Below are positions 10,753-22,516 of a stretch of DNA of 31,084 nt, in pieces (within the stretch, counting starts at the first letter, position 1; the number at the start of each line of letters is the position of its first letter). The position numbers and the translations under genes are program-made. A model generated the notes under the pieces. That model searched no databases and was not told the origin of the DNA. It saw nothing but the letters and a program-made list of their open reading frames with translations. Source of the DNA: Oehlia diaphana (taxonomy: Eukaryota; Glomeromycota; Glomeromycetes; Glomerales; Glomeraceae); NCBI GenBank assembly GCA_003833135.1, contig QZLH01000922.1, forward strand, positions 1 through 31,084, given 5' to 3'.

Positions 10753-13700
10753 ATGCTCACACACGCGAAAACAAATATAGAAAAGGATGAAATCATTATT
10801 ATTGATGCAAGTAATAAGTCACAAGATATTTCTGAAAAATTAACTTCTACTATATTAGAAGAAAGGGTTAAAGCTGCTGCTAAACTTGAAGGTGTCTCAA
10901 CTGACAAAATATTAGCTAGAAATAAAAAAACAATGGTCACTTCTAATAATAATAATGTATCTAATAATGTATCCAGAAATAATGGTATGTTTACATTCAC
11001 TTGTATTTAAATGATTACTCTTGTTTTCTTACTAATTTAGTAGTTTTTCTTTTTTTGATTTAGTAGATAGATTATCAAAAGAATCTGGAATAGGTTCAAG
11101 TGTTGGTAGTTCATTTGACGAGAGAGATGATGATATGGATCATATTTATAATGAACAATTCACTTCTTCTTCTTCTCAATCTACTATAAACACTTCCGTT
11201 TCCACTGAAAATCCAAAATTATCCCCTGTATTAAATCAATCATTAGATGATTTAGATGATACCTTGACAAAATCTCCAAATGATAATAAAAATCCTCTTG
11301 GTATAATAACTGAAGAGGAAGAATTATATAATAATAATTTAAATAATAATAATATTTCACATTTGGATCATTATCAAGATAATTATAATCATAATAATAA
11401 TTCCCTTTTTAAGAAATACCATCAAAATAGATTAACTGTTTCGGATACAAATTCTGAAGTAACTGAATCAAGTACATTTAATGATACTGAATCTTCAACA
11501 TCAGGTGGTGATCCGGATTCTCCTGCTTTATTAAATAATAATTTATCTTTACAAATTAATAATTCTACAAGAGTTGATTTAGATAAAAAGAAAAGTTCTT
11601 ACAAAAGAAAAAATTCTGGTCGTTCAATATTTAGTGTATTATCTTCAGGTTCCTTACGTTCTTCAAGTTCTTCTTCTCTTCAAAGAGGTTCTTTATCAGA
11701 TCCTGAGGATTCTTTTCCTAATCATCATCATCATCAAAGAGCTGCCACTCCAGGTTCTCCTTCAAAATCTGATCGTATATTAGGTCGTTCTGGTTTTTCT
11801 TCATTATCGATAAAGCGACGTCGTTCTAAACAGACATTATCTCTTGCTTTATCTGATAGTAATAATAATAAAATCTTGACTTCTGGTTTATTAACTTCTA
11901 GACCTGGATCTCCTGAAAATTCTGATAACTTATCTAAAGCTGGTAAAATTTTGGGTTTAACAATTTCTGAAGACAAAATTTTGTTAGACAATAAAGTAAC
12001 AAAAAAATCACGTGATGTCAAAACAACTTCTTCTTCTTCAGATGAAAAATTTTTTTCTTCAACAAAATCTTTTAATAAAAATAATTTAAATAAAGCCAAC
12101 AAGTTACTTGGACTTAATGATAACAAACCATTATTGAATAAACAAAGTAAAGCGAGTAAAATATTAGGTTTAGATGATATTGATTTAAATAGAAGATCTC
12201 CTTCATTGTATATTGATAGAGGAAGTATAGAAAGTCAAATAACGGTGGCAAGTATAAGGAAGAATGTAATATGTAAAGGATTTTTAACAAAACATACGAA
12301 TACACATTTTAAATCATGGAAATCATGGAAAAGAAGATATTTTATATTGGCAAAAAATACTTTATATTGTTTTAAATCTTCTGATAATAGTTCTCCATTA
12401 TTAGAACAATTTGAATTAAACTCTGAAAGTGTGGTCTGTGTTAGTGATACTTTTAGTGGTAAAAGTTGGGTATTACAAGTTGGTAAATCAAATCATTCGA
12501 ATCAAAAATCTTGGTATATACAAGCTGATAACGTTGATGATATGAAAGTTTGGTTAACCGAGTTAAAATCTACTGTAGTGAAATGTAATAATCATGCACC
12601 TGAAACTCCTAATTCAGCTGATAAATTATTATACATTGATGATGATGATGATGATGATTATGATTATGAGGATGATATATTAAGTAATGATAAGATTCAT
12701 CAAAGAACTTTTTCTTCTCCTAGTAAATTGACTAATTCTCCTGAATCTTCGTTAATTAAATCTTCATCTTCAATTGATGATTATTCTTTATCTCCTCCTC
12801 CACGTCCTTTTATGATGACTTCTTTACCACCTCCTCCTCGTCCAAGATCTGCTCCTTCTTCCCCTTCTTGTCCTCCTTCACCAATTACTTCATTATCTCC
12901 ACCTCCACGTCAAATATCTCCTCTTAATCATATTCCTTCTGATGTTGAAGAATTATGTTCAATTAATAATGATGATCTTGAAATTCCACGTTCCTCTTCT
13001 CCAGTTGAAACATTATCCCCTCCAAGAGCAAGACTTGGTAATTTAACACATCAACACAATAGTTCAATATCTAGTACATATTCAACTGTTAGTGTAACCT
13101 CTTCACCTTTAAGAAACAAACAAAGATCAAATTCTGCTAATAGTGCATTATCCATTAATACTACTTTAACTTCAATAAAAAAACAATCATCACCTCGTCA
13201 ATCACCTCTCTCATCTCCTTCAGTTAATAATTCTCCTAGAAAATCAACCCGTAGTTCTACTACAAGTAGTTATAGAGAAAGTATACCGATTATGATGCCA
13301 TCTTGGGGTTTAATGAAAACTACTTCCCCTACTTCTTTATTTGATAATTCTAATAATTTCTTATCTCCTCCACCACGTTCCTTATCACATCTTCCTTTAC
13401 GTAATGTTCAGCAATTGCCTTATAAATCATCCGACTTTTATGCTCGTTTACCAAGTCCACCTAAGCTTCCAGAAGGTCCAAAACCTCCTGCAAGGAATAA
13501 TGTTAAAGTTCCTTTAATTAATCCTGATCTTTATTTAACTCGTAATCCTCCTCCAAATATTCCTTTACCTCAACCTCCTCCTCGTCCAGCAAATACATTA
13601 ACTTCTGCATCCCGAGTTGCTTCACGTAATCATCCTCCAATATCATTACATCCGCCTCCCCCAATACCACCACCAAGAAGACCAAGTGCAGATGGACGAA

Positions 13701-14557
13701 TGGGAGGAATAGGAACAAAACCTTCTATAACAAATTTGCCAGTACCTATACAAAATATGAAACAGGCAACATCACCACCACGAGAAAGAGCTTCAATTTA
13801 TGATAGGACTATGACATTACCTAATAATTTGCCCTCGCATCCATCTTCTAATACAAGATTATCCGTTAGATCAAAATCTCCTCCACTTTCAGTATATTCT
13901 TCTAATTCCTCAAGATTTCAATCAATGCCAATTAATATTGCTCCTTTACCTCCTCCAACTCGTCCTCCTAATATACCATTACCTCCTGTGCCTACTCAAT
14001 CACTTTCAGTTACTAAAATTAATAATGAGTTAACAATACCACCACCAATTGAATTTCCTGATGATGATGATTTAGATCCTGATTATGCTGATGAATTAGC
14101 TGCTTCAAGAATTCGTTCACAAAAAGTAAAAAATGCAAGTAATTTATCAAATTCTGATACTTCCCAACATTTATCCGCTTCTGGATTAACTTTTGTTATG
14201 GTTGAAGAAACTCTTGGTGATGGGGAATTAGTATTGGATCTTCAGGATGTTAGTGAAGATCATCCTCATGTTATTAGATCAAAATCTTCTCAAAACAATA
14301 TTCGAAATGAGTTAATAAGGAATGATAAGGAAGAGAAAAATACAAATAAAAAAAATATTTCAATATTAGAAGAAGGAAATGAAAAGGAGAATTTAAAGGA
14401 AAAAGAGAAGGAAACAGTGGAAGAATTAGAGGATAAATCAGTAAAAGAAAATTTAGAGAAGAATAACACAATTAATGATGTTAATGGACATGTTAATAAG
14501 AATGTTATTAGTAAAAATAACATTAATAACATTCCATCTTCAAATATGTCTATATGA
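10753..14557 (+). CDS. PH-domain, proline-rich scaffold protein
   Basis: Two exons, 10753-10984 and 11064-14557, joined across a 79-bp GTATGT...TTTAG intron in phase 1, encode 1241 residues if the first ATG is right. Most of the protein is disordered and rich in Ser and Asn. A pleckstrin-homology domain spans about residues 479-585 (starting CKGFLTKHTN, with the basic WKRRYF strand and the closing VWLTEL helix), suggesting binding to membrane phosphoinositides. Three copies of a [SN]KAxK[IL]LGL motif lie ahead of it at residues 368, 420 and 439. After it come an Asp-rich tract and a long Pro-rich region with repeated PPPR/PPPRP words, typical SH3-domain ligands. The C-terminus is Lys/Glu/Asn-rich and probably coiled or disordered. 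The layout suggests a cortical or polarity scaffold, which is inference. A splice acceptor-like sequence just before the ATG leaves the N-terminus open. Confidence 0.85.
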
Positions 14558-15787
14558 CAAAAAAAATTTTTTAGTTTATTTTTAATTTATTTGTATTTCT
14601 ATTTATTGGGTTGGGATGATATCAATATTATCAATGTTACTATTTTATTTTATTTTTATTGGCATTTCTATATATATATATTAGCATTTTATTATACATT
14701 ATTTATTATATTATTCATGTTTATTTATTTTATTTATTTATTTATTTTTGTAGAAATTTTTGTATTATTTAGTTTGTTATATTAGCATTTTTTGTATTTT
14801 CTTTGTATAGAAAATTGTTTTTTTTAAAAAAAAGAAAAATTTGAGTATGATATAGCCTTTTTAAAAAATATTACCGTTTTAATTAAAAAAATTTTCTTAT
14901 TTAAAAAATCATCTTTATATATTAACTTAGTATTTGCCTTTTTTTTTTTTGTATTTCCCTTTTTTTCTTGTGTATAATATATTCTTTAATAGTATTATTA
15001 AAGTTCTTTTGTTTTGTATAATATAAATAGAAAAATTATAAATAAGTTGAATTTTATCAAGTGTTAATATGTATTAATAATATAAAGGGAAATTTTTTTT
15101 ATTATAAAATTATTCCCAATTCTTTACCCATGATCCGATGTAAGAAATTTTATTATAAATTTCTATTTGGTAAGTATAACTAATAGTAAGAAATTTTTTT
15201 TTTTTGTTATAAATTATCCTGATTCTTACACATTATAAATTTCTATTTGGTAATTATAATTAATTAGAACTAATGGTAAGAATTGAATATGATCTTTTCT
15301 ATCTCTTTTGAATTTTTAAAAGTTAATGAATTTTATAAAAATTCATTGTTTTATTTTTTTTTTAAAAAAAACACTTGCAGGATCTTTCATGCTTCGTTTT
15401 TTTTTCCTGAAAAAAATTCAACATCTTTAGAATAAATTAAAATGAAAATATATTATTTTGGTTTATACAAACAAATTTTTTTAATATTTTTACCATTTTC
15501 CATAAATCATTACTTTTAATTGAATACCTTATTTCAATTTGATATCAGAACAATCTTTCCAAAAACAAAAAAAAAATTACTATTACTTCATTAACTATAT
15601 TCTTGCAATAAAAATTTAAATCATGTAAATAATTAATAATAAAATCATTAAATAAAATAATATCAAACCTTTTCTCTCTATTAAAAAAAAAATAAAAAGA
15701 AAAAAGAAAAATATATATATATATATTTACCAAATATACTCAATAAATAAAGTATATAAAAAATCCTTTTTCGATTTTTTTTTATTA
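14558..15787. other. Convergent intergenic region between PH gene and NDUFB10-type gene
   Basis: 1.2 kb of A+T-rich DNA holding the 3' ends of two converging genes. A short diverged direct repeat occurs near 15146-15172 and 15234-15256 (shared word ATTATAAATTTCTATTTGGT). A [TA]n run sits at about 15711-15725. No gene was seen. Confidence 0.55.
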
Positions 15788-16189
15788 TTATTTAGAATCA
15801 TTAAGTGATTTCCATCCTTTAACTTTACTATCTTTTAATAAACTTAAATATTTCTCGGCTAATTCTTTACAATTTTGATAATGATTAACACTTTCAGTTT
15901 TATAACATTTTTTTAATTGATCACGAATTAATCGAAGTTCCATTACTTTTATCCAATCTTCTCGAATTTTTTGTTCTCTCGCGTCAAGAATACCTAATTA
16001 ATTATGAAAGAATTAAAAGTTTTTTTAAAAAAAAGAAAAAATTCTTATTTCCTTATTTCTAAATAGTAATATGATTAAACAAAGAATTTAAAATCTATTT
16101 TTTTTACCTGGGCGATCGCTTGATTCAACCTCATTAAGTGGAGGAACAATAGGAAAAGTTTTATGAACGGGATACTCCCAACTTGCCAT
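15788..16189 (-). CDS. NDUFB10: NADH:ubiquinone oxidoreductase subunit, NDUFB10 / fungal 12-kDa type
   Basis: Two exons, 16189-16108 and 15993-15788, joined across a 114-bp intron in phase 1, encode 95 residues, close to the short fungal form of this accessory subunit (the animal protein is longer). It is an accessory subunit of mitochondrial complex I on the intermembrane-space side. Evidence is the DAREQKIREDWIKVMELRLI helix, the paired cysteines of KCYKTESVNHYQNC (Cx11C, expected to form a disulfide) and the closing YLSLLKDSKVKGW segment, all of which fit the fungal family. There is no cleavable presequence, as expected for a protein of this type. The start codon lies 148 bp from the start of the divergent PWWP-like gene, implying a shared promoter. 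Neither exon reaches the size that a simple long-frame search would notice. Confidence 0.9.
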
Positions 16190-16337
16190 TAGGACTTGTT
16201 TATTTTTTATGTAAAATTTGAATAAAAAAAAAATATCGAATATATAATATAAAAAAATTATGCAAGATTTTCGTTACACGACATATTTTTATAATGACAT
16301 AATTAAAGTGTCATTACTCAATTTTAAGTTTCATATT
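16190..16337. promoter_or_regulatory. Bidirectional promoter between NDUFB10-type and PWWP-like genes
   Basis: Only 148 bp separate the two divergent start codons, so both promoters and 5' UTRs must share or overlap this stretch. It is A+T-rich, with an A-run at about 16225-16233 and a TATATAATATAAAAAA segment near 16240-16256. An in-frame upstream ATG at 16260 belongs to the plus-strand reading frame and leaves the exact start of that gene open. Confidence 0.6.
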
Positions 16338-17942
16338 ATGGAAGGTAGATCTAACAATAAACGAGCAAACGAACCAAAACATTTACGAAGAAAAGTGGTA
16401 TTCGTAGATCCTGATGATCCCGATGCACCACATTGGTGGCCCGCCTTGGTAATTTTTTTTAGGTCGGGTCTTTATTTTCTCATTATAAACTTTATTTAAC
16501 TTAATATTATTATTAGGTGGTTCCGTTTAAGGAAATCGAAATATTTAAACAAAGGATGGATTATGATGTACAATATCCAGCTGGAGGAGAAAACGTAGTA
16601 TGTTATTTTGAAGATGGTTCTTTTTCGATTGTATCAGAAAAAGATCAACTTCCTTTTGATCCAAAAGGTCAACCATATACTACATATATGGAAGGTCCAA
16701 ATGCATCAATATTTCAGAAAGACAAAGCTGTAGCGTTGGCTACGCTTTATTACGAAAAAGGTGTTATACCTCAATCTTTCAAATGGCTTCATAAAGAAGA
16801 TGATAATATATCAATGGGTACTGGATTTTCTGGTAATGGTGGTTTTAATATGAATCATCAATTTGGAATTGAATACGTAAATGGTGATGATGATCAAATG
16901 GTGCAAGAATCAAAGTCTTCCGGGAACACGAAAAGACATTCAAGAAAGGATAGTACTAATAATGGTGCGTTATATAGCTTAATATATCCAGTAATTATAT
17001 AGTGGACAATATTAACTTGTAGTTAGAAAGATAATATTATAATGATTTGATTTAATACCTATCAGAGGTTAATATTTATTATTGGATATAGCAATAGATA
17101 ATGTAAGTTTCAATAAGAAAGATGGACAAGTTAATACTAAAAAAGATAGTGGGGGAACTACTCAGCGAAAGAATAGCATTAGTGGTCCATCTAGAAAGGT
17201 GAGTAAAAGAAATTTAAGGTCATTATACTAGTGGGCATTATTTAAGATCTTACCTTAAATGGGTATATTTTTAGAATTCTGGTCCATTAACAGGAAACTC
17301 AACATCACGAGCCAAAACAAAACAAAGTAAACCATCAGGACATATACGGCAACTTTCTACAAATTTATCAACCACAAAACTTTCTTCAACTAATCAATCT
17401 ATAATTAACTATTCATCTTCCATGCAACAAGTAAAATCCATAAATTCTAACCTATCTGCAAATGTATCAACATCACTAGGCACATCAAATTCTACAATGA
17501 TAACTGAACGAGTCACTACAACTTCACGTGTAAAAACATGTTCGCAATGCGGAGAGAAGGCCAGTTCGGCGAGAGCAACAGCTTCTTCGGGTAGTGCTGA
17601 GCAAACTCACACGCAAAGTCAAAGTGTATTATGCGGCGAATGTGGTGAATTAATGAATTCATTAATAATTAAAGATGGTAATGTTGTAATGGAAAATGAT
17701 CATTATTTTAAACATTTTATTGAAAAGAAACGTAGACAGCCTGAACGACTTTGGGATATAAAAGATGTCGAAAAAGTTGAGATGAGTATTCTATATGGAA
17801 AATTACCTATTAGTAAGCGGCAAAGATGGTTGGATAAATCTGAAGGTATGATTTTTTTAAATATACATATTTGTGGATGTTTAATATATCTTTTTTTTTT
17901 TATTTAGATATAATGGAGTTATCAAAGCAATTTGGAGATTAA
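16338..17942 (+). CDS. PWWP/RBB1NT-like chromatin protein with a CxxC-CxxC putative zinc site
   Basis: Five exons, 16338-16448, 16517-16964, 17092-17198, 17275-17845 and 17908-17942, all with GT-AG introns and matching phases, encode 423 residues. The N-terminal domain (about residues 17-130) contains VDPDDPDAPHWWPALVVPFK, then VVCYFEDGSFSIV and a YYEKGVIPQSFKW helix. This resembles PWWP/Tudor-royal domains and in particular the RBB1NT-type domain of ARID4 proteins, which read modified histones or bind DNA. A Ser/Thr/Lys-rich linker follows. Cys311, Cys314, Cys342 and Cys345 form two CxxC pairs 27 residues apart, a likely structural zinc site. The last segment, LPISKRQRWLDKSED, is basic. The start at 16338 was chosen over an in-frame ATG at 16260 because the extra 26 residues are hydrophobic and unlike the domain. 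Chromatin role is inference; no ARID domain is seen. Confidence 0.8.
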
Positions 17943-18260
17943 ATTATTATGTTACATAGTGTTCAACAATTTAATATCACTTGTAATTAATTATATATTT
18001 ACAAGGTAATGAAAAAAATTTTAATTAAATTACACTATTTCATTCTTTGAAATTGATTGAAATATTGTATAACATTATGATGATACAAAACTAATAAATA
18101 ATTCAATATAAATTATAACAGCTTATGAATTATATGTATATATATAAAATAAATAATGTTATTAGCGTTGAACTTACATAATTTATTTGTATAGAAATAA
18201 ATAATGAATCTATTAAATAAATAAATAAATATTTTCAATATTTTACTGCAACTTCTCTAA
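17943..18260. other. Convergent 3' intergenic region
   Basis: 318 bp between two converging stop codons, A+T-rich, with AATAAA-like words on both strands (for example AATAAATAAATAAAT at 18216-18230). It serves as shared 3' UTR and polyadenylation DNA. Confidence 0.5.
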
Positions 18261-21200
18261 TCATTTCCTCTTCAATTCATCAACAGTTTTTCTTAAATCA
18301 CCATAATTTTCATCAAGAGTTCTAATAGCACTTTGTTCATCCCATCCACAACCTTTGATCCATTTAATCATAATTTCTCTTTTTTTATCTTTAATTTTCT
18401 CTTTCCAAATTCTTTCAACGTCTTCTTTAACTTCAGCTTGATGACTTTTTCTGATCCTCTTTATTCTTATTTTAAAAGCTCCACTAATAGGTCTATGATC
18501 TGATATTTTACATTCATATCTAGAATAATGTTCTTGTTTTACAATATTAGTACCAAAATATAATATTCTATCACACCACGCCGGAGTTCTCTTTTTCTCT
18601 GATGTATCATAAGTATTTGTTCCAGGATCATATTTATATGTTGGTGCAAAATTTGGTACACCTTCTTTAAATGATCTTAACCGAAATCCCGGATTTTTAT
18701 TCATTTGTTTTGATAATTGATCATGCTCTAATAAAAATGAAAAATTCTTTTCTTCTATAGCTTCAAATACTTTTTCTCTTGGTAAATTTATCCTATAATT
18801 TAAATCACCACTAAAAAATACTATTTCATGATCTAATACCATTGATCCATCTCCTCCAAGTGCAAATACACCTTCATTATCATCCCATGAATTATTTTCT
18901 CTTGATGGAAATACTGTATTATCTAATATCTTTGCTACATCTGTATTTCTTTCTTTTATTTGAGTTTGTCCTGCTGCTAAATGACAATTCACAAAACATA
19001 TCGATGAATCATCATATATAAATCTTGTTGCTATTGAACCTTTATTACCATGTAAACCTTTTAATCCAGTTTTCTTTATCGCAACATCTGTATCTCTTAT
19101 TTTCCCTTTTTCAGATTTTTTCGCAAAAATACATGTAAATAATCCAACAAGATTATCTGATACCAAAACTTCATATTCTTGTTTTGTATATTGTTTAACA
19201 AATTCAATTAATTTGTCATACCATAACTTATATCGAAGTGTTATATTTTCATTCATCTGTTTATCAGCTTTCTTTTTACTCAACAACATAGTTTCTTAAA
19301 TTGAAAAAAAATTTTTTATTAATAAAAAGTTTAAATACATTTTTCTTATTTAAACATAAAATAATTTATTACTCACTTGCAGTCATCTTTTTCGATTCCA
19401 AATCAATAATTTCTTGAAATCCAACTACTATAATGTCAGGTGACTTTGTACTTTCGAACAATTTTTTAAGGAATTGTATACCATCAGAACAACTTTCTAA
19501 TTCTGCTGGTTTTGAAGCATCAATATTCCATGAACATATCAGCACTTTAACATTCCTAAAATCACAATATTCAAGTTCCCTAACAATCATTTCATCAGCT
19601 ATATAAATAAATTATTATCATGATTTTATTAGTATAAAAATTTCTGTAAAAAATAATAAAACAATATTCCAAAATGCTCACCTATCCAATCCTCCGTCAT
19701 TAAACCATCCCAAGTAATTATTTGACCCTCTTCACTTAAACTAGCAACTTGTAATTTTTCAACTCTCAATAAACCTGTCTCATCCAATTGCATACCAACA
19801 ATGGGAGTTTTATGAGCTTTCCATTCTTTAATTACAATCCAAGGATAAGATTGTACGTCATATATATATATCATACCAGTGTTGAATCCAACCCAAAGAT
19901 AATCGCCAACACTCAATAAAGAATTAATACAATAAACTGCAACATTCACAGTAAATTCCCGTTCATATGTCTTAGTATTCCATACAGATATTTTTCCATC
20001 ATCATGGCCAATATAAACAAAATTCATTTGTTTCATGTGTTTAATTTGTTTCATGTATGTCATGCATTTTACATTTCCTACATCATTTCCCAACTCGATT
20101 TTTTCCAATACTAATCCTTGTGTCTCAAGTGGATTAAGAATTTCAATAGCTTTACCAGATGATAACCATAAATGTTTTCCAACTACAATAGCACAATTTA
20201 CTTTTGATGAAACTTTTATATTTTGTGGTTTTGATTTCAAGGAGACAACACCATCATCACCTTCTGGCCATATTAGTAGTTTACCGCTATCATCTAAAGT
20301 CCACAATTGAAGTCCATGACGTAATATGAAACTAATTTGCGAACTGTGAGCTTTCTTATTAATTTCGATATATTTTTCATTATTAATATCAATAGCAAAT
20401 AAGTGACCATCTTGAGTTCCACACCAAGTATAACGACCAACGTCTTCCACACGACGAGTTGGACGCCAACATAAACTTGCCGCCTTAGAATCATCATGAG
20501 AAATTGTGCGAATATTTGTACCATCCGCTAATAACCATACACGAGTATGACCTGTACTCGTAATTATAAATTTACCAGCAATGGCAAAAATACGTGTTGT
20601 AACTTTACTATTAATATCTTTAATATCACGAAATCTTGGTGGACGTCTATTAACACGAGTTGCATCAGGAGTATCCGAAGCACGGTCTTCTGAATGATCA
20701 GAATCTGAGCCAGAAGCTTCTTTTTCACGTTTACTTTTATGCTTACCATTATTTCGATCAAGTTTTCGTGGACGATCAGGAAGTGCCGGTTTATTTTGTG
20801 GTCTTGGAGGTAAAGAAGGTGGCCCATTCTCTAAATCATTTTCATTAGTTTTATGTAAAACTTTAGAAGTATTATCATATTTTTTTGAATGTACTTCAAT
20901 TGAATTATCATCTATAAACTTATTTCCTATTCCCCTAGATGTAACATGAGAATGACTATGCCTCCTATGTCTTGAGGGTACTGAAGATTCATTATCCATT
21001 TCATTTATATCGGAAAATGGATCAGCTTCTTTAGAAACAGCTTCTTTAGAAACAGCTACTTTAGAATCATCAAAAGGGTTATCATTATTATCATGGATGT
21101 TACGATAATTTGATACTGAATATTGAAGAGGAGCACTATTAGGAAGATATGAAATTGTGGGTGAAATATTATTCTTTAACGCTGAAGATGGTGGTGGTAT

Positions 21201-21664
21201 AATAGGTTTAATATTTCCAACTACATGAGGTTTTGATCTTGAAGGAGGTATCGGAGGTGGAGATTTTTTAGCATTTAGTGCATTAACCACATTAACTACA
21301 TTAACACTATTCTTTAATTTATGTAATGGTTGATCATTTATTCTATTATCTGAAGAATTTGAATCTCTTGTTGTAGAAGCATAGAGTTTAATGGTAGGAT
21401 TAGTGTTTGTAGTTTCATTAGTACTCTTTTGTTGATTTAGTTGTTCGATTCTAGATTTTATTGACTTATTAGGTATTGAATCATCGTCACCACCAGATGT
21501 ATTCAGATCCACCTGTGCTAACAAAATGTCAACTAAAAATAAGGATCTAATTTTAAGAAAATAAGTGTAAAAATAATAAAAAAGTTGTAGTTTATATTTA
21601 ACATACCATTATTTATTGTTGACGACGTAGTTTTCGGTAAAAGTTTAGAATTTGACGTATTCAT
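18261..21664 (-). CDS. WD40-repeat inositol-polyphosphate 5-phosphatase
   Basis: Four exons, 21664-21607, 21532-19682, 19598-19377 and 19294-18261, with phase-matched GT-AG introns, encode 1054 residues. Residues 1 to about 315 are disordered with Pro- and basic-rich patches (SPPPIPPSRSKP, GPPSLPPRPQNKPALPDRPR). A WD40-like propeller follows (about 320-635; TRVWLLADG, YTWCGTQDGHLF, YIGHDDGKISVWN, LWVGFNTGMIYIYD). The catalytic domain (about 645-985) shows SWNID (659-663), FQE (697-699), NCHLAAG (813-819), GDLNYR (873-878), PAWCDRIL (948-955) and SDHRP (975-979), so all core motifs of type II 5-phosphatases are intact. It should remove the 5-phosphate from phosphoinositides, controlling membrane identity and traffic. 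The WD40 plus 5-phosphatase pairing is known in plants and fungi. A UBA-like helical tail (about 1017-1050, GCGWDEQSAIRTLDENYGDL) ends the protein. The upstream exon is short, so the ATG is the least certain part. Confidence 0.92.
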
Positions 21665-22516
21665 AGTTATGTTTCAATTAGTGATTAAAAAAAAAATAAA
21701 TAAATTATTTTAAAATAAATTAGGTAGATAAATTTTAAAAAAAAATAATCAAAATCTACATTGTTTAAGAGTGACCAAAAATGGATAATACAATTGTGAA
21801 GGATCAACTTTAGGTGATTTTTGTACTATTCACGTCGATAAAAAATAATAATTATTTATTAAAAAATGATTCGTTTTTTTTTTTAAAAAAAAAGATTATA
21901 TTAAAATAATAATCAAAGATGAACCTTTTTTTTTTTTTTTTTTTTTTGAAAAATTCTGAATATAAATAAGTTTAATGATTTTTTTTTTCCTCGAAATCAT
22001 TTATTCTATTTATATATAGTTTCACACATTTCCCTTCCCGTCAACATTAATTATGTACAATTGTACGAATGTGTATGATTTGTGTATGGAATTTCATGAT
22101 TCACATGTTAACCCATCAAATCTTTCTTGTTCACGGACAAAAATCGCGAAACTTTTAATTTAATTTGACGATTATGAATCGGAAAAAGAAGTGATAATTC
22201 TGGTAAAAAAAACTATACCTAATTGATAATTTTGTCCGGAATTACGGGATAACGTAACACTAACTCACTAAGTAGTACCTTTATCACGTGACTTTCATGG
22301 AAATTTGCCAATCCCGAATTTTAGGTTGTTATCATTCATTTGTAATATTTAACAATACCCAATTTCAAATACATAAATACATTAATTACTTTTTTTTTAT
22401 TGAAAAAATCCTCAATCTTATATAAATATTTCTAGACTCGTATAGACGTCAAAGCATCGAGTATAATACTCCTTGCAAATGTGAATTATTCTTATGCTTT
22501 TATTTAACGGGTGTTA
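21665..22516. other. Intergenic region between NUFIP1-type gene 3' end and 5-phosphatase start
   Basis: 0.85 kb holding the 5-phosphatase promoter and the 3' end of the upstream tandem gene. Long A and T runs sit at 21875-21893 and 21926-21948. A perfect 12-bp palindrome GTACAATTGTAC lies at 22055-22066. No gene was seen. Confidence 0.5.

Noticed and set aside
10740..14532. Several minus-strand frames inside the PH gene
   Set aside because: They mirror the low-complexity coding strand (Asn/Ser/Asp repeats become Leu/Ile/Ser repeats); no independent evidence.
16260..16337. Upstream in-frame ATG as start of the PWWP-like protein
   Set aside because: The added 26 residues are aromatic and hydrophobic with no targeting logic for a chromatin protein, and using it would leave only 70 bp between divergent start codons.
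20035..20848. Frames on both strands inside the 5-phosphatase WD40 exon
   Set aside because: They are shadows of a well-supported exon with intact domain motifs.
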